Shown here piece after piece: positions 43,435 to 52,185 of a stretch of DNA of 61,532 nt. Source of the DNA: JBGQBN01 sp041494805. GTDB lineage: Bacteria; Acidobacteriota; Terriglobia; Terriglobales; Acidobacteriaceae. The stretch lies in assembly GCA_041494805.1 (NCBI GenBank), contig JBGQBN010000021.1, positions 1 to 61,532 of the forward strand, read 5' to 3'. Below the pieces are notes generated by a model. That model made no database searches, was not told where the DNA came from, and saw only the letters and a program-made list of their open reading frames with translations. Made by a program: the position numbers and the translations under genes. Each line of letters starts with the position of its first letter. Position 1 is the stretch's first letter.

Positions 43435-44457
43435 ATGTCTTCTCTACTCGTTGGTGCCCCGGCGCCGCTGCGGCGTCCTGTTGCCTTTGCTCCACAGCCG
43501 GAGTCGGCGCTGCTTTTAAAACGCTTCTCCGAGCTTCCCAAGCTCGCAGGAGTGACCCCGGCGTCGCGGTTGGAGGTACGGCCTGCTCCGGAAATGGTTT
43601 CCAGTGGTATCCGTGAACTTGATGCGCTTACGGGTGGATTGCCGCGCGGATGTTTGACCGAGATTTGTGGCGCGGCCTCCTCGGGACGCACCAGCGTGCT
43701 GCTGGCAGCCCTGGCGGCAGCCGCCCAACGGCAGGAAGCGTGCGCTCTGGTGGATACGACCGACGCTTTCGATCCTCCGTCGGCTGCGGCCGCGGGCGTG
43801 GATTTTGAAAGATTGTTGTGGGTGCGATGTGGGGTAAGTAAGAGACATTTACCCTCCCCACGGAGACACCCTTCGACTGCGCTCAGGGCAGGCTCCGACA
43901 CAGAGAAAAAAGAAGATCGTGAATTTCCAAAAATGGAGAGTCCGGTTGAGCAGGCCCTGCGGGTCACCGACCTGCTCCTGCAAAGTGACGGCTTCGGACT
44001 GGTGGCCATCGATCTCGGCGATGTTCCGCTCCATGCGGCCCAGCGCATTCCGCTGACCTCCTGGTTCCGTTTTCAGCGCGCGGTGGAGAACACGCCTACG
44101 GTGCTGTTTGTCGTGGCACAGGCTCCATGCGCGCGGACCTGCGCTGCACTGTTGTTGAGACTGCGGTCGTCAGTCGCCGGTCGTCAGTCATCAGGGAAAA
44201 AGCTTTCAGCTCTCAGCCATCAGCTATCAGTAAAGGTTGATTTTGGAAGTGTCCCCAATAGCATCGCGGAAGGACACGCCTTCAACTGTGCCGAACTAAT
44301 TCATAAGAAATCGGCTTTCGATTCTGCAGTTCTCGCGCACGCGCAGCTCCTCGATGGATTTCACATCCAGGCGGAACTTCTCCGGGCGCGCATGGAGTGC
44401 AAGCCAATGCAATCGGTGAGTGCTGCGTTCGTGACCAGGGCGGTGCGAGCAGGATAA
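43435..44457 (+). CDS. imuA: ImuA-like RecA-fold protein of the mutagenesis cassette
   Basis: 340 residues. The RecA-like core begins near residue 58 (GIRELDALTGGLPRGCLTEICG), with a Walker A-type loop GAASSGRTS at about 79-87 and VAIDLGDV as a Walker B-like strand. ImuA is an accessory of ImuB and DnaE2 in SOS-induced translesion synthesis. Two stretches look foreign and repeat-derived: about 140-165 (HPSTALRAGSDTEKKED), encoded by a repeat also found inverted in dnaE2, and about 250-266 (SGKKLSALSHQLSV), encoded by the left arm of a 46-bp inverted repeat. The frame stays open through both. GAGG precedes ATG 43435. Confidence 0.85.
   Translation: MSSLLVGAPAPLRRPVAFAPQPESALLLKRFSELPKLAGVTPASRLEVRPAPEMVSSGIRELDALTGGLPRGCLTEICGAASSGRTSVLLAALAAAAQRQEACALVDTTDAFDPPSAAAAGVDFERLLWVRCGVSKRHLPSPRRHPSTALRAGSDTEKKEDREFPKMESPVEQALRVTDLLLQSDGFGLVAIDLGDVPLHAAQRIPLTSWFRFQRAVENTPTVLFVVAQAPCARTCAALLLRLRSSVAGRQSSGKKLSALSHQLSVKVDFGSVPNSIAEGHAFNCAELIHKKSAFDSAVLAHAQLLDGFHIQAELLRARMECKPMQSVSAAFVTRAVRAG
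43869..43892 (+). repeat. 24-bp repeat (family B) inside imuA
   Basis: CCCTTCGACTGCGCTCAGGG plus CAGG. The reverse complement of the dnaE2 segment at 48634-48657 differs at only two of the 24 positions. It is read in frame as PSTALRAG here and as LALSVVEG in dnaE2. Such strings are common dispersed repeats in related genomes (from memory, not searched). Confidence 0.8.
44186..44231 (+). repeat. Left 46-bp inverted-repeat arm (family A) in imuA
   Basis: The reverse complement of 44481-44526 matches this arm at 42 of 46 positions. It lies inside the imuA coding sequence and is translated (about residues 251-266). Shorter related strings occur in dnaE2 (48557-48584) and after htpX (55208-55300). 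Confidence 0.85.
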
Positions 44458-44480
44458 ATCTCATAGTGCCCACGCCACAC

Positions 44481-44526
44481 ACTGATAGCTGATGGCTGAA
44501 AGCTGACAGCTTTTTTCCTGACGACT
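44481..44526 (-). repeat. Right 46-bp inverted-repeat arm (family A) abutting imuB start
   Basis: Pairs with 44186-44231 (42 of 46). The arm ends at the base before the imuB ATG and contains AGCTGACAGC followed by TTTTTT. In the imuA-imuB transcript the arms could form a long stem enclosing the last 250 bases of imuA and covering the imuB initiation region. Confidence 0.85.
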
Positions 44527-46056
44527 ATGTTCTTATCCATCTTCGTCCCCGATTTTCCCGTGGAAGCGCTGCTGCGCGCTGAGCCTGACTTGCGCTCACG
44601 GGCAGTGGGCGTCCTCGAAGGCAAAGCTCCGCTGCAAAAAGTTTTCGCGGGGAATGGAAAGGCCCGCTCGGCCGGGGTGGAGCCGGGAATGACGAAATCG
44701 CAAGTGGAAGCCTGCACCGATCTGGTGCTGCGCGTCCGCTCTCCGCTGCAGGAGGCTGCTGCCCACGCCGCGCTGCTGGACTGTGCACAATCGTTCTCGC
44801 CGCGAGTGGAAGATGCGAGCTGCGACACCGTCCTCCTTGATCTTGCCGGGTTGGAAGCGCTCTTTGGCCCGCTACCCAAGATCGCGCTAGACGTGGCGCA
44901 CCGGGCTTCCGGCCTTGGCCTCGAAGCCAACGTCGCCGTTGCTTCCAATCCCGATACGGCCGCGCTCGCGGCCCGTGGCTTTTCTGGCGTGACCGTGATT
45001 CCGAAGGGAAAAGAAGCGGAGCAGTTGGGCAGCCTTCCAGCGGAAGTGCTGTTTGGAGATCTTCCTGGTTTCGGTTGTGGGCAGGATACTGCACGGTTTT
45101 TAGAAACTTTAGGCCGCTGGGGTATTCACAATCTTCGCGCACTGGCGGCATTGCCTGATGTTGCGATCAGCGAGCGCCTGGGACAGGAAGGTGTGCGCCT
45201 GCAGCAACTGGCTCGCGGTGCCACTTTTCGCACGCTGGTTCCGGTCGATCCACCCCTGACTTTCGAAGAAGCGATCGAGCTGGAGTATCCGCTGATGCTG
45301 CTCGAGCCGCTGGCATTTTTGCTGGGCCGGCTGTTGGAGCAACTCTGCGCTCGTCTGGGTGCGCGCGCCCTGGCGACGCAGGAATTGCGGCTGCGGCTGG
45401 AGCTGGAGACTCGAAAATCTTTTTTCCAGCGCACGCTTCGCTTGCCCGTTCCCCTGCTGGACGCCAAAGTCTTCCTCAAGCTGCTGCAGCTTGATTTGAA
45501 GGCGCATCCTCCCGGCGCACCCATCGTCAAAATTCATCTGGCGGCGGAGCCGGTGCGGCCGCGGGCGGCGCAGAGCGGTCTTTTTCTTCCACCTTCGCCG
45601 GAGCCGGAAAAACTCGGACTTACGCTGGCGAGGATTGCGGGGATCGTGGGTGAAAACAAGACCGGGTCTGTGGAACTGCTGGATACGCACCGTTCGGAAG
45701 GGTTCTGCATACAGCGCTTTGCTCCAGCCCCGCCAGAAGAAGACAAGACAGACGGAAATTCAGAAACAGTGGATGCAGTCACTGCGCTGCGCATCTTCCG
45801 GCCGCCCCTGCGTGCCACGGTGACGTTGCGGGATGGCAAGCCAGCACGCATTGTTTGTCCCAAGCGCAAAGAAGTGCAAGGAGAAACCCTCTGGGTAGCT
45901 GGACCTTGGCGTTCCTCCGGCGATTGGTGGGAGCGGGAAGGATGGGCGCGCGATGAGTGGGACATCGCGGTGCAGGGAGAGATTGGCATTTCGCTGTATC
46001 GCCTGGTCCGCGATCTGTTGAGTGGAAGATGGTTTGTCGAGGGGACGTACGACTGA
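44527..46056 (+). CDS. imuB: ImuB, Y-family polymerase-like protein
   Basis: 509 residues, Y-family polymerase fold without a full catalytic centre. The first strand is MFLSIFVPDFPVEALLR, with one Asp where active polymerases have two acidic residues; the usual S-[ID]-DE-x segment reads LLDLAGLEALFG. The little-finger/helix-hairpin region (LPGFGCGQDTARFLETLGRWGI) and a long C-terminus follow. ImuB acts as the beta-clamp adaptor linking ImuA and DnaE2. No strong ribosome-binding site precedes ATG 44527; the upstream 46 bases are an inverted-repeat arm, so translation may be structure-controlled. Ten bases separate it from dnaE2. Confidence 0.9.
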   Translation: MFLSIFVPDFPVEALLRAEPDLRSRAVGVLEGKAPLQKVFAGNGKARSAGVEPGMTKSQVEACTDLVLRVRSPLQEAAAHAALLDCAQSFSPRVEDASCDTVLLDLAGLEALFGPLPKIALDVAHRASGLGLEANVAVASNPDTAALAARGFSGVTVIPKGKEAEQLGSLPAEVLFGDLPGFGCGQDTARFLETLGRWGIHNLRALAALPDVAISERLGQEGVRLQQLARGATFRTLVPVDPPLTFEEAIELEYPLMLLEPLAFLLGRLLEQLCARLGARALATQELRLRLELETRKSFFQRTLRLPVPLLDAKVFLKLLQLDLKAHPPGAPIVKIHLAAEPVRPRAAQSGLFLPPSPEPEKLGLTLARIAGIVGENKTGSVELLDTHRSEGFCIQRFAPAPPEEDKTDGNSETVDAVTALRIFRPPLRATVTLRDGKPARIVCPKRKEVQGETLWVAGPWRSSGDWWEREGWARDEWDIAVQGEIGISLYRLVRDLLSGRWFVEGTYD

Positions 46057-46065
46057 ATTGAATCA

Positions 46066-49000
46066 ATGTACATCGAGCTTCACGCCCGCTCCGCCTTCAG
46101 CTTTCTCGAAGGCGCTTCCCTGCCCGAGGACCTGATCACAACCTGCGCGAACTTGAACCTGCCAGCTATGGCGCTGCTCGACCGACACGGTGTCTATGGC
46201 GCTCCACGCTTCCACATGGCGGCAAAGAAAGCGGGGATCAAAGCGCACATTGGAGCAGAGATTATGTGTGAGCAATTGCCAATTGCCGATTTCCAATTGC
46301 CAATTGGACCTAACCCCCGTATTTCTGAGTCAACAATTGGCAATCGGCAATCGGCAATTGGCAATTCTTTTCGCCTTCCTCTCCTCGTCTCTTCCCGTCT
46401 CGGCTATCAGAACCTCTGCCGTTTGATCACGAAGATGAAGCTGCGCGCGAACAAGGGCGAAGGCACCGTCCGCGAAGAGGAACTACATGAACACGCTGCC
46501 GGACTCATCTGTCTCACCGGCGGCGGGGACGGCCCGCTGGCGGTTGCCCTGGCCCATGGGGGAATAGAAGCAGCACGCCGCGCGGTTGAGCGCCTGACAG
46601 AAATATTTGGGCGCGGCAACGTTTATGTGGAACTGCAGCGCCATTTTCATCGCCAGCAGGAAGCGTGCAATCGCGCCGCCATCGAGATTGCCCGCTCACT
46701 CCAACTCCCTCTGCTGGCGACGAATGGAGTGTGTTATGCCACCGCTCGCGAGCGCGAACTATGCGACGTGCTCACTGCCATCCGCCACCATCGCACGTTG
46801 GCTACGGCAGGACGGCTGCTGGCGCGCAATTCCGAGCGTCATCTGAAATCGCCGCAGGAAATGATGCAACTTTTTTCCGATTTGTCTGAGGCCATTGTGA
46901 ATACGGTGGAACTTTCATCGCGTCTCAACTTCACGCTAGAAGATTTGGGATATGAGTTCCCCAAATATCCCGTGCCGGAAGGTGAGACCATGATGTTTTT
47001 CTTGCGTGAGCGCACCTGGGAAGGCTTCCAGCAGCGCTATGGCCGAGCCGCGATGGAGCTCAGAAACCGCGCCCGGCGCCAGATTGAACGTGAGCTGATA
47101 TTGATCGAAAAGCTGGACCTCGCTGGCTATTTCCTCATCGTCTGGGATCTGGTTCGTTTTTGCCGCGAGCAGAAAATCCTAGTGCAGGGACGCGGCTCGG
47201 CCGCCAACAGCGCCGTTTGTTATTCGCTGGGCATTACGGCCGTGGATCCAGTTGGCATGGACCTGCTCTTCGAGCGTTTTCTCTCCGAGGAGCGCGGCGA
47301 GTGGCCCGACATTGACCTCGATCTGCCCAGCGGCGACCAGCGCGAGCGCGTAATTCAGTATGTGTACAAACGCTACGGTGAGTGCGGCGCCGCCATGACC
47401 GCCAACGTCATCACCTATCGCAGCCGCATGGCTTCGCGAGAAATGGGCAAGGCTCTGGGCTTCGATGCGGAGACCCTGAACAAGGTCTCCGCTGCCGTTT
47501 CGACCTGGGAATTCAAGGACAGCAATGACACCCTCGACCACCGCTTCCGCGATGCTGGCTTGGACTTGAATCATCCCCGCCTGCGCAAATATTTCGAACT
47601 CTGCCAGGCGGTACAAGACTTGCCCCGCCACCTCGGCCAGCATTCCGGCGGCATGGTGATCTGCCAGGGGCAGCTTGATTCCGTCGTACCGCTCGAACCC
47701 GCCTCCATGCCCGGCCGCGTCGTAGTGCAGTGGGACAAGGAAGATTGTGCTGACCTGGAAATTATCAAAGTGGACCTGCTCGGCTTGGGCATGATGGCTG
47801 TACTGGAAGATTCACTCGAGCTCATCCGCGACAATTATGGCGAACCCGTGGACTTGGCCCATCTGCCGCCCGACGACCTCACGGTCTATTCCACTCTGCA
47901 GAGGGCCGACACCATCGGCATGTTTCAAGTCGAAAGCCGGGCGCAGATGTCGTGCCTGCCCCGCCTGCGGCCGCGGTGCTTTTACGACATCGTGGTGGAA
48001 GTCGCCATCATTCGGCCCGGGCCCATCGTCGGGCAGATGGTGAATCCTTATCTGAAACGCCGCCAGGGACGCGAGGCCGTCACCTATCCGCATCCCTCGC
48101 TCGAGCCCGTGCTGGCGCGCACTCTGGGCGTACCGCTCTTTCAGGAACAGTTGCTGCGCATGGCGATGATCGCCGCCGGATTCAGCGGTGGTGAAGCCGA
48201 AGAACTGCGCCGCGCCATGGGCTTTAAACGCTCGCAAACCCGCATGAAAGAAATCGAAGCGAAGTTACGGGCTGGCATGGAACGCAATGGCATCTCGCGC
48301 GAAGCGCAGGAGCAAATCATTCTCTCGATTACTTCTTTCGCTTTGTACGGTTTCCCCGAGTCCCACGCCGCCAGCTTCGCGCTGATCGCCTACGCCAGCG
48401 CCTATTTGAAGTGTCACTATCTGGCGGCTTTCACCGCCGCCCTGCTCAACAATCAGCCCATGGGGTTTTATCGTCCGGCCACAATTGTGAAAGATGCGCA
48501 GCGGCACGGGCTGAAAGTGCTGCCGATTGATGTAACCAAGTCGGATTGGATGTGTACAGTCGTCGGTCATCAGTCGCCGGTCCACAAGCAAGAACAAGAG
48601 GGTAGGCGGGACGCCTACCCGACAGCCGGCGAACTTGCCCTGAGCGTAGTCGAAGGGCCGGCGCTACGGATTGGACTGCGCTATGTTCGTGGATTGTGCG
48701 AAGAACCCGCCCAGGCTTTGGTACAACAGCGCAACGTCGCTCCGTTTCTTTCCATTCACGATCTCGTCCGTCGTGTCCCCGAGTTGCGGAAAGATGAACT
48801 GAGTACCTTGGCGGAAATCGGCGCACTGAACGAAATCCGTAGCGCCGGCGTCCCGCCGGCTGTCGGGCAGGCGTCCTCGCCCGCCCTGCTTCACCGCCGC
48901 GATGCCCTCTGGCAAGTAGAACGCGCCGTCCGCCATTCTGGCCCCCTGCTGGATGAACTACCCGAGCCCGACTCGAAGTCTCCGCTGCGCCCCATGAATC

Positions 49001-49410
49001 AGGAAGAGCGGCTGGTCGCTGACTTCCGTGGCACGGGCATGACCGTCGGCCCGCATCCCATGGCGTATCATCGGGCACGGATGGCCGCAATGGGCATCCA
49101 CAAAGCCAGCGAGCTCAGCCGCATCCCCCATGGCCAGCATTTGCGCATTGCAGGATGCGTCATCGCCCGCCAGCGTCCCGGAACCGCCAAGGGTTTTGTC
49201 TTTTTGAGTCTGGAAGACGAGACCGGAGTGGCCAACGCCATCATCATGCCAGATCTATTTCAGAAGAACCGCCTGCTGGTGACTTCCGAGCAATTCCTTA
49301 TGGTGGAAGGAGTTCTGCAGAATCAGGACAACGTCATCTCGGTAAAAGCCGAGCGCGTGCTGCCCCTTGCCATCACCCGCGCCCAAACCAGTTCGCACGA
49401 CTTCTACTAA
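46066..49410 (+). CDS. dnaE2: Error-prone DNA polymerase III alpha subunit DnaE2
   Basis: 1114 residues. A PHP domain (YIELHARSAFSFLEGASLPEDL), the C-family palm (GRGSAANSAVCYSLGIT and PDIDLDLPSGDQRERV with catalytic Asp residues), thumb/finger segments and a C-terminal OB-fold (LRIAGCVIARQRPGTAKGFVFLSLEDETG) are all present. It is the translesion polymerase of the ImuA-ImuB-DnaE2 mutasome. Three in-frame stretches are encoded by short inverted repeats: about 69-101 in the PHP domain (QLPIADFQLPIG, GNRQSAIGNS), about 831-865 (GHQSPVHKQEQEGRRDAYPT) and about 925-945 (AGVPPAVGQASSPA). Outside these the core is continuous and looks intact. Confidence 0.95.
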   Translation: MYIELHARSAFSFLEGASLPEDLITTCANLNLPAMALLDRHGVYGAPRFHMAAKKAGIKAHIGAEIMCEQLPIADFQLPIGPNPRISESTIGNRQSAIGNSFRLPLLVSSRLGYQNLCRLITKMKLRANKGEGTVREEELHEHAAGLICLTGGGDGPLAVALAHGGIEAARRAVERLTEIFGRGNVYVELQRHFHRQQEACNRAAIEIARSLQLPLLATNGVCYATARERELCDVLTAIRHHRTLATAGRLLARNSERHLKSPQEMMQLFSDLSEAIVNTVELSSRLNFTLEDLGYEFPKYPVPEGETMMFFLRERTWEGFQQRYGRAAMELRNRARRQIERELILIEKLDLAGYFLIVWDLVRFCREQKILVQGRGSAANSAVCYSLGITAVDPVGMDLLFERFLSEERGEWPDIDLDLPSGDQRERVIQYVYKRYGECGAAMTANVITYRSRMASREMGKALGFDAETLNKVSAAVSTWEFKDSNDTLDHRFRDAGLDLNHPRLRKYFELCQAVQDLPRHLGQHSGGMVICQGQLDSVVPLEPASMPGRVVVQWDKEDCADLEIIKVDLLGLGMMAVLEDSLELIRDNYGEPVDLAHLPPDDLTVYSTLQRADTIGMFQVESRAQMSCLPRLRPRCFYDIVVEVAIIRPGPIVGQMVNPYLKRRQGREAVTYPHPSLEPVLARTLGVPLFQEQLLRMAMIAAGFSGGEAEELRRAMGFKRSQTRMKEIEAKLRAGMERNGISREAQEQIILSITSFALYGFPESHAASFALIAYASAYLKCHYLAAFTAALLNNQPMGFYRPATIVKDAQRHGLKVLPIDVTKSDWMCTVVGHQSPVHKQEQEGRRDAYPTAGELALSVVEGPALRIGLRYVRGLCEEPAQALVQQRNVAPFLSIHDLVRRVPELRKDELSTLAEIGALNEIRSAGVPPAVGQASSPALLHRRDALWQVERAVRHSGPLLDELPEPDSKSPLRPMNQEERLVADFRGTGMTVGPHPMAYHRARMAAMGIHKASELSRIPHGQHLRIAGCVIARQRPGTAKGFVFLSLEDETGVANAIIMPDLFQKNRLLVTSEQFLMVEGVLQNQDNVISVKAERVLPLAITRAQTSSHDFY
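46272..46367. repeat. Inverted AATTGCC/GGCAATT repeat (family D) inside dnaE2
   Basis: The left arm 46272-46307 (repeated CAATTGCC units) and right arm 46331-46367 (repeated GGCAAT units) are near reverse complements around a 23-base centre. The whole block is read in frame as a low-complexity insert in the PHP domain, between the GAEI strand and the RLPLLVSS strand. Confidence 0.8.
48557..48657. repeat. Composite repeat block (families A, C, B) inside dnaE2
   Basis: Three pieces follow one another: 48557-48584 shares CAGTCGCCGGTC with imuA near 44171-44182 (family A); 48608-48631 (GGGACGCCTACCCGACAGCC plus GGCG) is the inverse of 48855-48877 (family C); 48634-48657 is the inverse of the imuA family B element. 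All are translated in frame between VTKSDWMCTV and ALRIGLRYVRGL, two conserved DnaE2 segments that normally lie closer together. Confidence 0.75.
48855..48877. repeat. Family C repeat, inverted copy, inside dnaE2
   Basis: CGCCGGCTGTCGGGCAGGCG plus TCC; its reverse complement matches 48609-48631 with one mismatch over 23 bases. It is read as PAVGQAS within the insert AGVPPAVGQASSPA. With the first copy it forms an inverted pair about 220 bases apart. Confidence 0.8.
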
Positions 49411-49592
49411 CCCACATCAGGTTATTTTTTGTTTTCTCCTTAACAAATCCACAGCCATCCGGGTTTATTATTAACTTATCATCGGCCACAAATAGTTGTG
49501 GAGTGCTGAACGTCTGCCGGTCGACGTGTATGTGGCTCATTCATCAATTCGATCCATTACTGAACCTTGGTATCTGTAAGGAGTACCCAATC

Positions 49593-49835
49593 ATGGCTAG
49601 AGCAAAGACTCCCCGCAACGGCAATACCCGCAAACAGGTCGCAAACGTGTCTGCGATAGACATTGCGCCTGAGAGCAAGAAGAATTTTCCCAGCGTCGAC
49701 CTGGAAGCCGAAATCCGCCGCCGCGCGTACGAGTTATACGAGCAGCGGGGATGCACGCCCGGTCACGAAGACGAGGACTGGTTGGTAGCCGAGCGCGAAG
49801 TGGTCGCTCGCTACAACCAGCAGCAGAGCGCGTAG
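49593..49835 (+). CDS. DUF2934 domain protein
   Basis: 80 residues from ATG 49593, set by AAGGAG 11 bases upstream; the frame is open far back into dnaE2 but that part is not coding. The C-terminal half is a DUF2934 domain: LEAEIRRRAYELYEQRGCTPGHEDEDWLVAEREV. The N-terminus is basic (ARAKTPRNGNTRKQ). DUF2934 proteins are small, widespread in Acidobacteria and Proteobacteria, and of unknown function. About 180 bases of non-coding DNA separate it from dnaE2. Confidence 0.85.
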   Translation: MARAKTPRNGNTRKQVANVSAIDIAPESKKNFPSVDLEAEIRRRAYELYEQRGCTPGHEDEDWLVAEREVVARYNQQQSA

Positions 49836-50166
49836 ATTGGTGAACCTGGTCGGACCCCGTTGGCCTCAGGTGCTGCTTCTCAGTGCTGTTGTGCAGAAAA
49901 GTCTGACTGTACTCACGGCTGTCCGACCTTGCCTGCTGGACGCCGTCACTTATGCACTTTCGACATTTTGTGTGCGTGGGACGTTCTGTGAGATACAGTA
50001 AATGTCTTCCGGACTGGCCAGGCTCTCGCTGGACGTTCCTTCGTCGAAATAAAACCGCTCGGGCAACCTCTTGGGGCCCGGTAAAGCTCTGAAAATTAGG
50101 GCTTTTCGCTAGCCTTTCCGGTTGCCTCGGTGCGTAGTTTCTGAAAAAATACATGAGGACTACCCC
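49836..50166. other. Intergenic region, 331 bases
   Basis: Between the DUF2934 gene and ccmF. A minus-strand frame crosses it but has no homology that I recognise and runs antisense through the DUF2934 gene. No hairpin terminator, repeat or RNA gene was found. The promoter of the ccm operon is probably here; no confident -35/-10 pair was identified. Confidence 0.4.
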
Positions 50167-52185
50167 ATGTCGCAGATAGGCAGTTTTACGCTTCTGCTCG
50201 CGTTGGCCTTGAGTGCCTACTCGTTCCTGGCCGGACTACTGGCCCTGGCTCGTCCCGGGCCGGGCTCGGAGCGATTGGGAGAGACGGCCCGGCGGGCCGG
50301 CATCGCCGCCTTTGCTGTGGTCTTCCTGGCCGCGGTGGTGCTGGTCGTGGCCGCGTTCCAGGACGATTTCTCCATCGCCTACATTTTCCACCACAGCAAT
50401 CGTGATCTGCCCGCACCCTACAAGTTCGCCACTCTATGGTCGGGGCAGGAAGGCTCGCTGCTGTTCTGGTCACTCCTGCTAGCCACGTACGGCCTGGTTC
50501 TCCGGCTGCGCTATAAGACCGATAGCCGGCTGTTCGCTCATGCCTCGGTCATCATCGCCGCGGTACAAGTCTTCTTCCTGTTGCTGCTGAATTTCGCGGC
50601 GCATCCGTTCGCCATCATGCAGGGAGCTCTGCCGGCAGACGGTAACGGTCTCAACCCGCTGCTGCAGTACCCCGAGATGGTCATTCATCCACCCATGCTC
50701 TACCTGGGCTACGTGGGGTTCACGGTGCCGTTTGCTTTCGCTCTGGCGGCACTCATCATGAAGTATCCAGGCGAGAAGTGGATTCAGATCACCCGGCGCT
50801 GGACCATGGTGACCTGGGGCTTTCTGACCTGCGGCGTCTTTCTCGGCGCGCACTGGGCCTACTCCGTACTGGGCTGGGGCGGCTACTGGGGATGGGATCC
50901 GGTGGAGAACGCGTCGCTGATGCCCTGGCTGACCGGCACCGCCTTCCTGCACTCGGTCATGATGCAGGAAAAACGCGGCATGCTGAAGACTTGGAACATG
51001 TGGCTGATTTTCGCCACTTTCATGCTTTCCATCTTCGGCACGTTCCTGACCCGCAGCGGCGTCGTCAGCTCGGTGCACGCGTTTGCGCAATCTTCGATCG
51101 GAGATTGGTTTGTGGGCTTCCTGGCCCTCATATTTGCCACCTGCCTGTTTTTCTATCTGAAGAACCGATCGCATCTGCGCAGCGAGCACAAGCTGGAATC
51201 GCTGATTTCGCGCGAATCCAGTTTCTTGTTCAACAACCTGCTCCTGCTGGTCGCCTGCTTCACGGTGCTGTGGGGCACCCTGTTCCCCGTTCTCTCTGAA
51301 TGGGTGCAAGGCACCAAGGTGACGGTTGGTCCGCCATTCTTCAATCGCGTGAACGTGCCGGTGGCTTTACTGCTATTGCTGCTGACAGCAGTGGGCCCGC
51401 TGCTCGCCTGGCGTAAGACTTCGGTTGAGAGCTTGAAGCGCAACTTCCTGTGGCCCATGATCGGCGCACTCGGGACCGGCGCGGTGCTGATCGTATTCGG
51501 ATTGCGTCCGTGGAAAGACGTCTCCTACCTCTACTCTCTGATGACCATCATGCTGTCGGTACTGGTGGCGCTGACCGTGATTTCGGAATTCGTCCGCGGC
51601 GGACGGGTCATCCGGCGGCATACGGGCCAGAACCTGTTGGCCTCCATGGCGCATCTGGCGCATCGCAATACCCGACGCTACGGCGGCTACATCGTTCACT
51701 TCGGCGTGATCGTCATCATGATCGGTTTCGCCGGCGCGGCCTTCAACCAGGACAAAGAGCAGGAGATGGGCTTCGGTGACAAGATGACCATCGGGGCCTA
51801 CACGCTGGTTTGCCGTTCGTACACGCAAGAGGACAAACCCAACTACGGCAGCGAGTGGGCCATCCTGGACGTTTTCAAGGGCGGCAAACAGATTGACACG
51901 CTGTATCCCGAGCGGCGCTTCTTCAAAGCCAGCCAGCAGACCTCCACTATCGTCGCCAACCGCTCTACGATGAAGGAAGATCTCTACCTGGTCTACGAAG
52001 GCCTGAATCAAGACACCGGCCGTCCCATCATCAAAGCTCACCTCAATCCGCTGGTGATGTGGATCTGGGTGGGCGTATGGGGAATGATCTTCGGCACTGT
52101 AATCGCCCTGATTCCGAATGCGGTGCCTGTGCGGGTGACCGCCCCGTCTCGAATCCAAACTGCCCCGGCGGGAGCGGGAGACTGA
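50167..52185 (+). CDS. ccmF: Cytochrome c-type biogenesis protein CcmF
   Basis: 672 residues, about 14-15 membrane helices. The heme-handling WWD domain reads WGGYWGWDPVENASLMPW, and conserved His residues flank it (MVIHPPMLYLGYVG; FLGAHWAYSV). CcmF ligates heme to the CxxCH of apocytochromes c on the periplasmic side, with CcmH. ATG 50167 is chosen as the start of the first helix; the frame is open to 50122. The stop overlaps the ccmH ATG (TGATG). The c-type cytochromes at 31.5-33.7 kb would need this system. No ccmA-E genes are in the window. Confidence 0.96.
   Translation: MSQIGSFTLLLALALSAYSFLAGLLALARPGPGSERLGETARRAGIAAFAVVFLAAVVLVVAAFQDDFSIAYIFHHSNRDLPAPYKFATLWSGQEGSLLFWSLLLATYGLVLRLRYKTDSRLFAHASVIIAAVQVFFLLLLNFAAHPFAIMQGALPADGNGLNPLLQYPEMVIHPPMLYLGYVGFTVPFAFALAALIMKYPGEKWIQITRRWTMVTWGFLTCGVFLGAHWAYSVLGWGGYWGWDPVENASLMPWLTGTAFLHSVMMQEKRGMLKTWNMWLIFATFMLSIFGTFLTRSGVVSSVHAFAQSSIGDWFVGFLALIFATCLFFYLKNRSHLRSEHKLESLISRESSFLFNNLLLLVACFTVLWGTLFPVLSEWVQGTKVTVGPPFFNRVNVPVALLLLLLTAVGPLLAWRKTSVESLKRNFLWPMIGALGTGAVLIVFGLRPWKDVSYLYSLMTIMLSVLVALTVISEFVRGGRVIRRHTGQNLLASMAHLAHRNTRRYGGYIVHFGVIVIMIGFAGAAFNQDKEQEMGFGDKMTIGAYTLVCRSYTQEDKPNYGSEWAILDVFKGGKQIDTLYPERRFFKASQQTSTIVANRSTMKEDLYLVYEGLNQDTGRPIIKAHLNPLVMWIWVGVWGMIFGTVIALIPNAVPVRVTAPSRIQTAPAGAGD

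Noticed and set aside
44186..44526. Insertion sequence between imuA and imuB
   Set aside because: The inverted arms enclose only 249 bases of imuA coding sequence with no transposase, so a classical IS is excluded; a MITE-like origin remains open and is listed as a finding.
49408..49430. Terminator after dnaE2
   Set aside because: TAACC-N7-GGTTA followed by a T-tract is only a 5-bp AT-leaning stem overlapping the stop codon, too weak to annotate.
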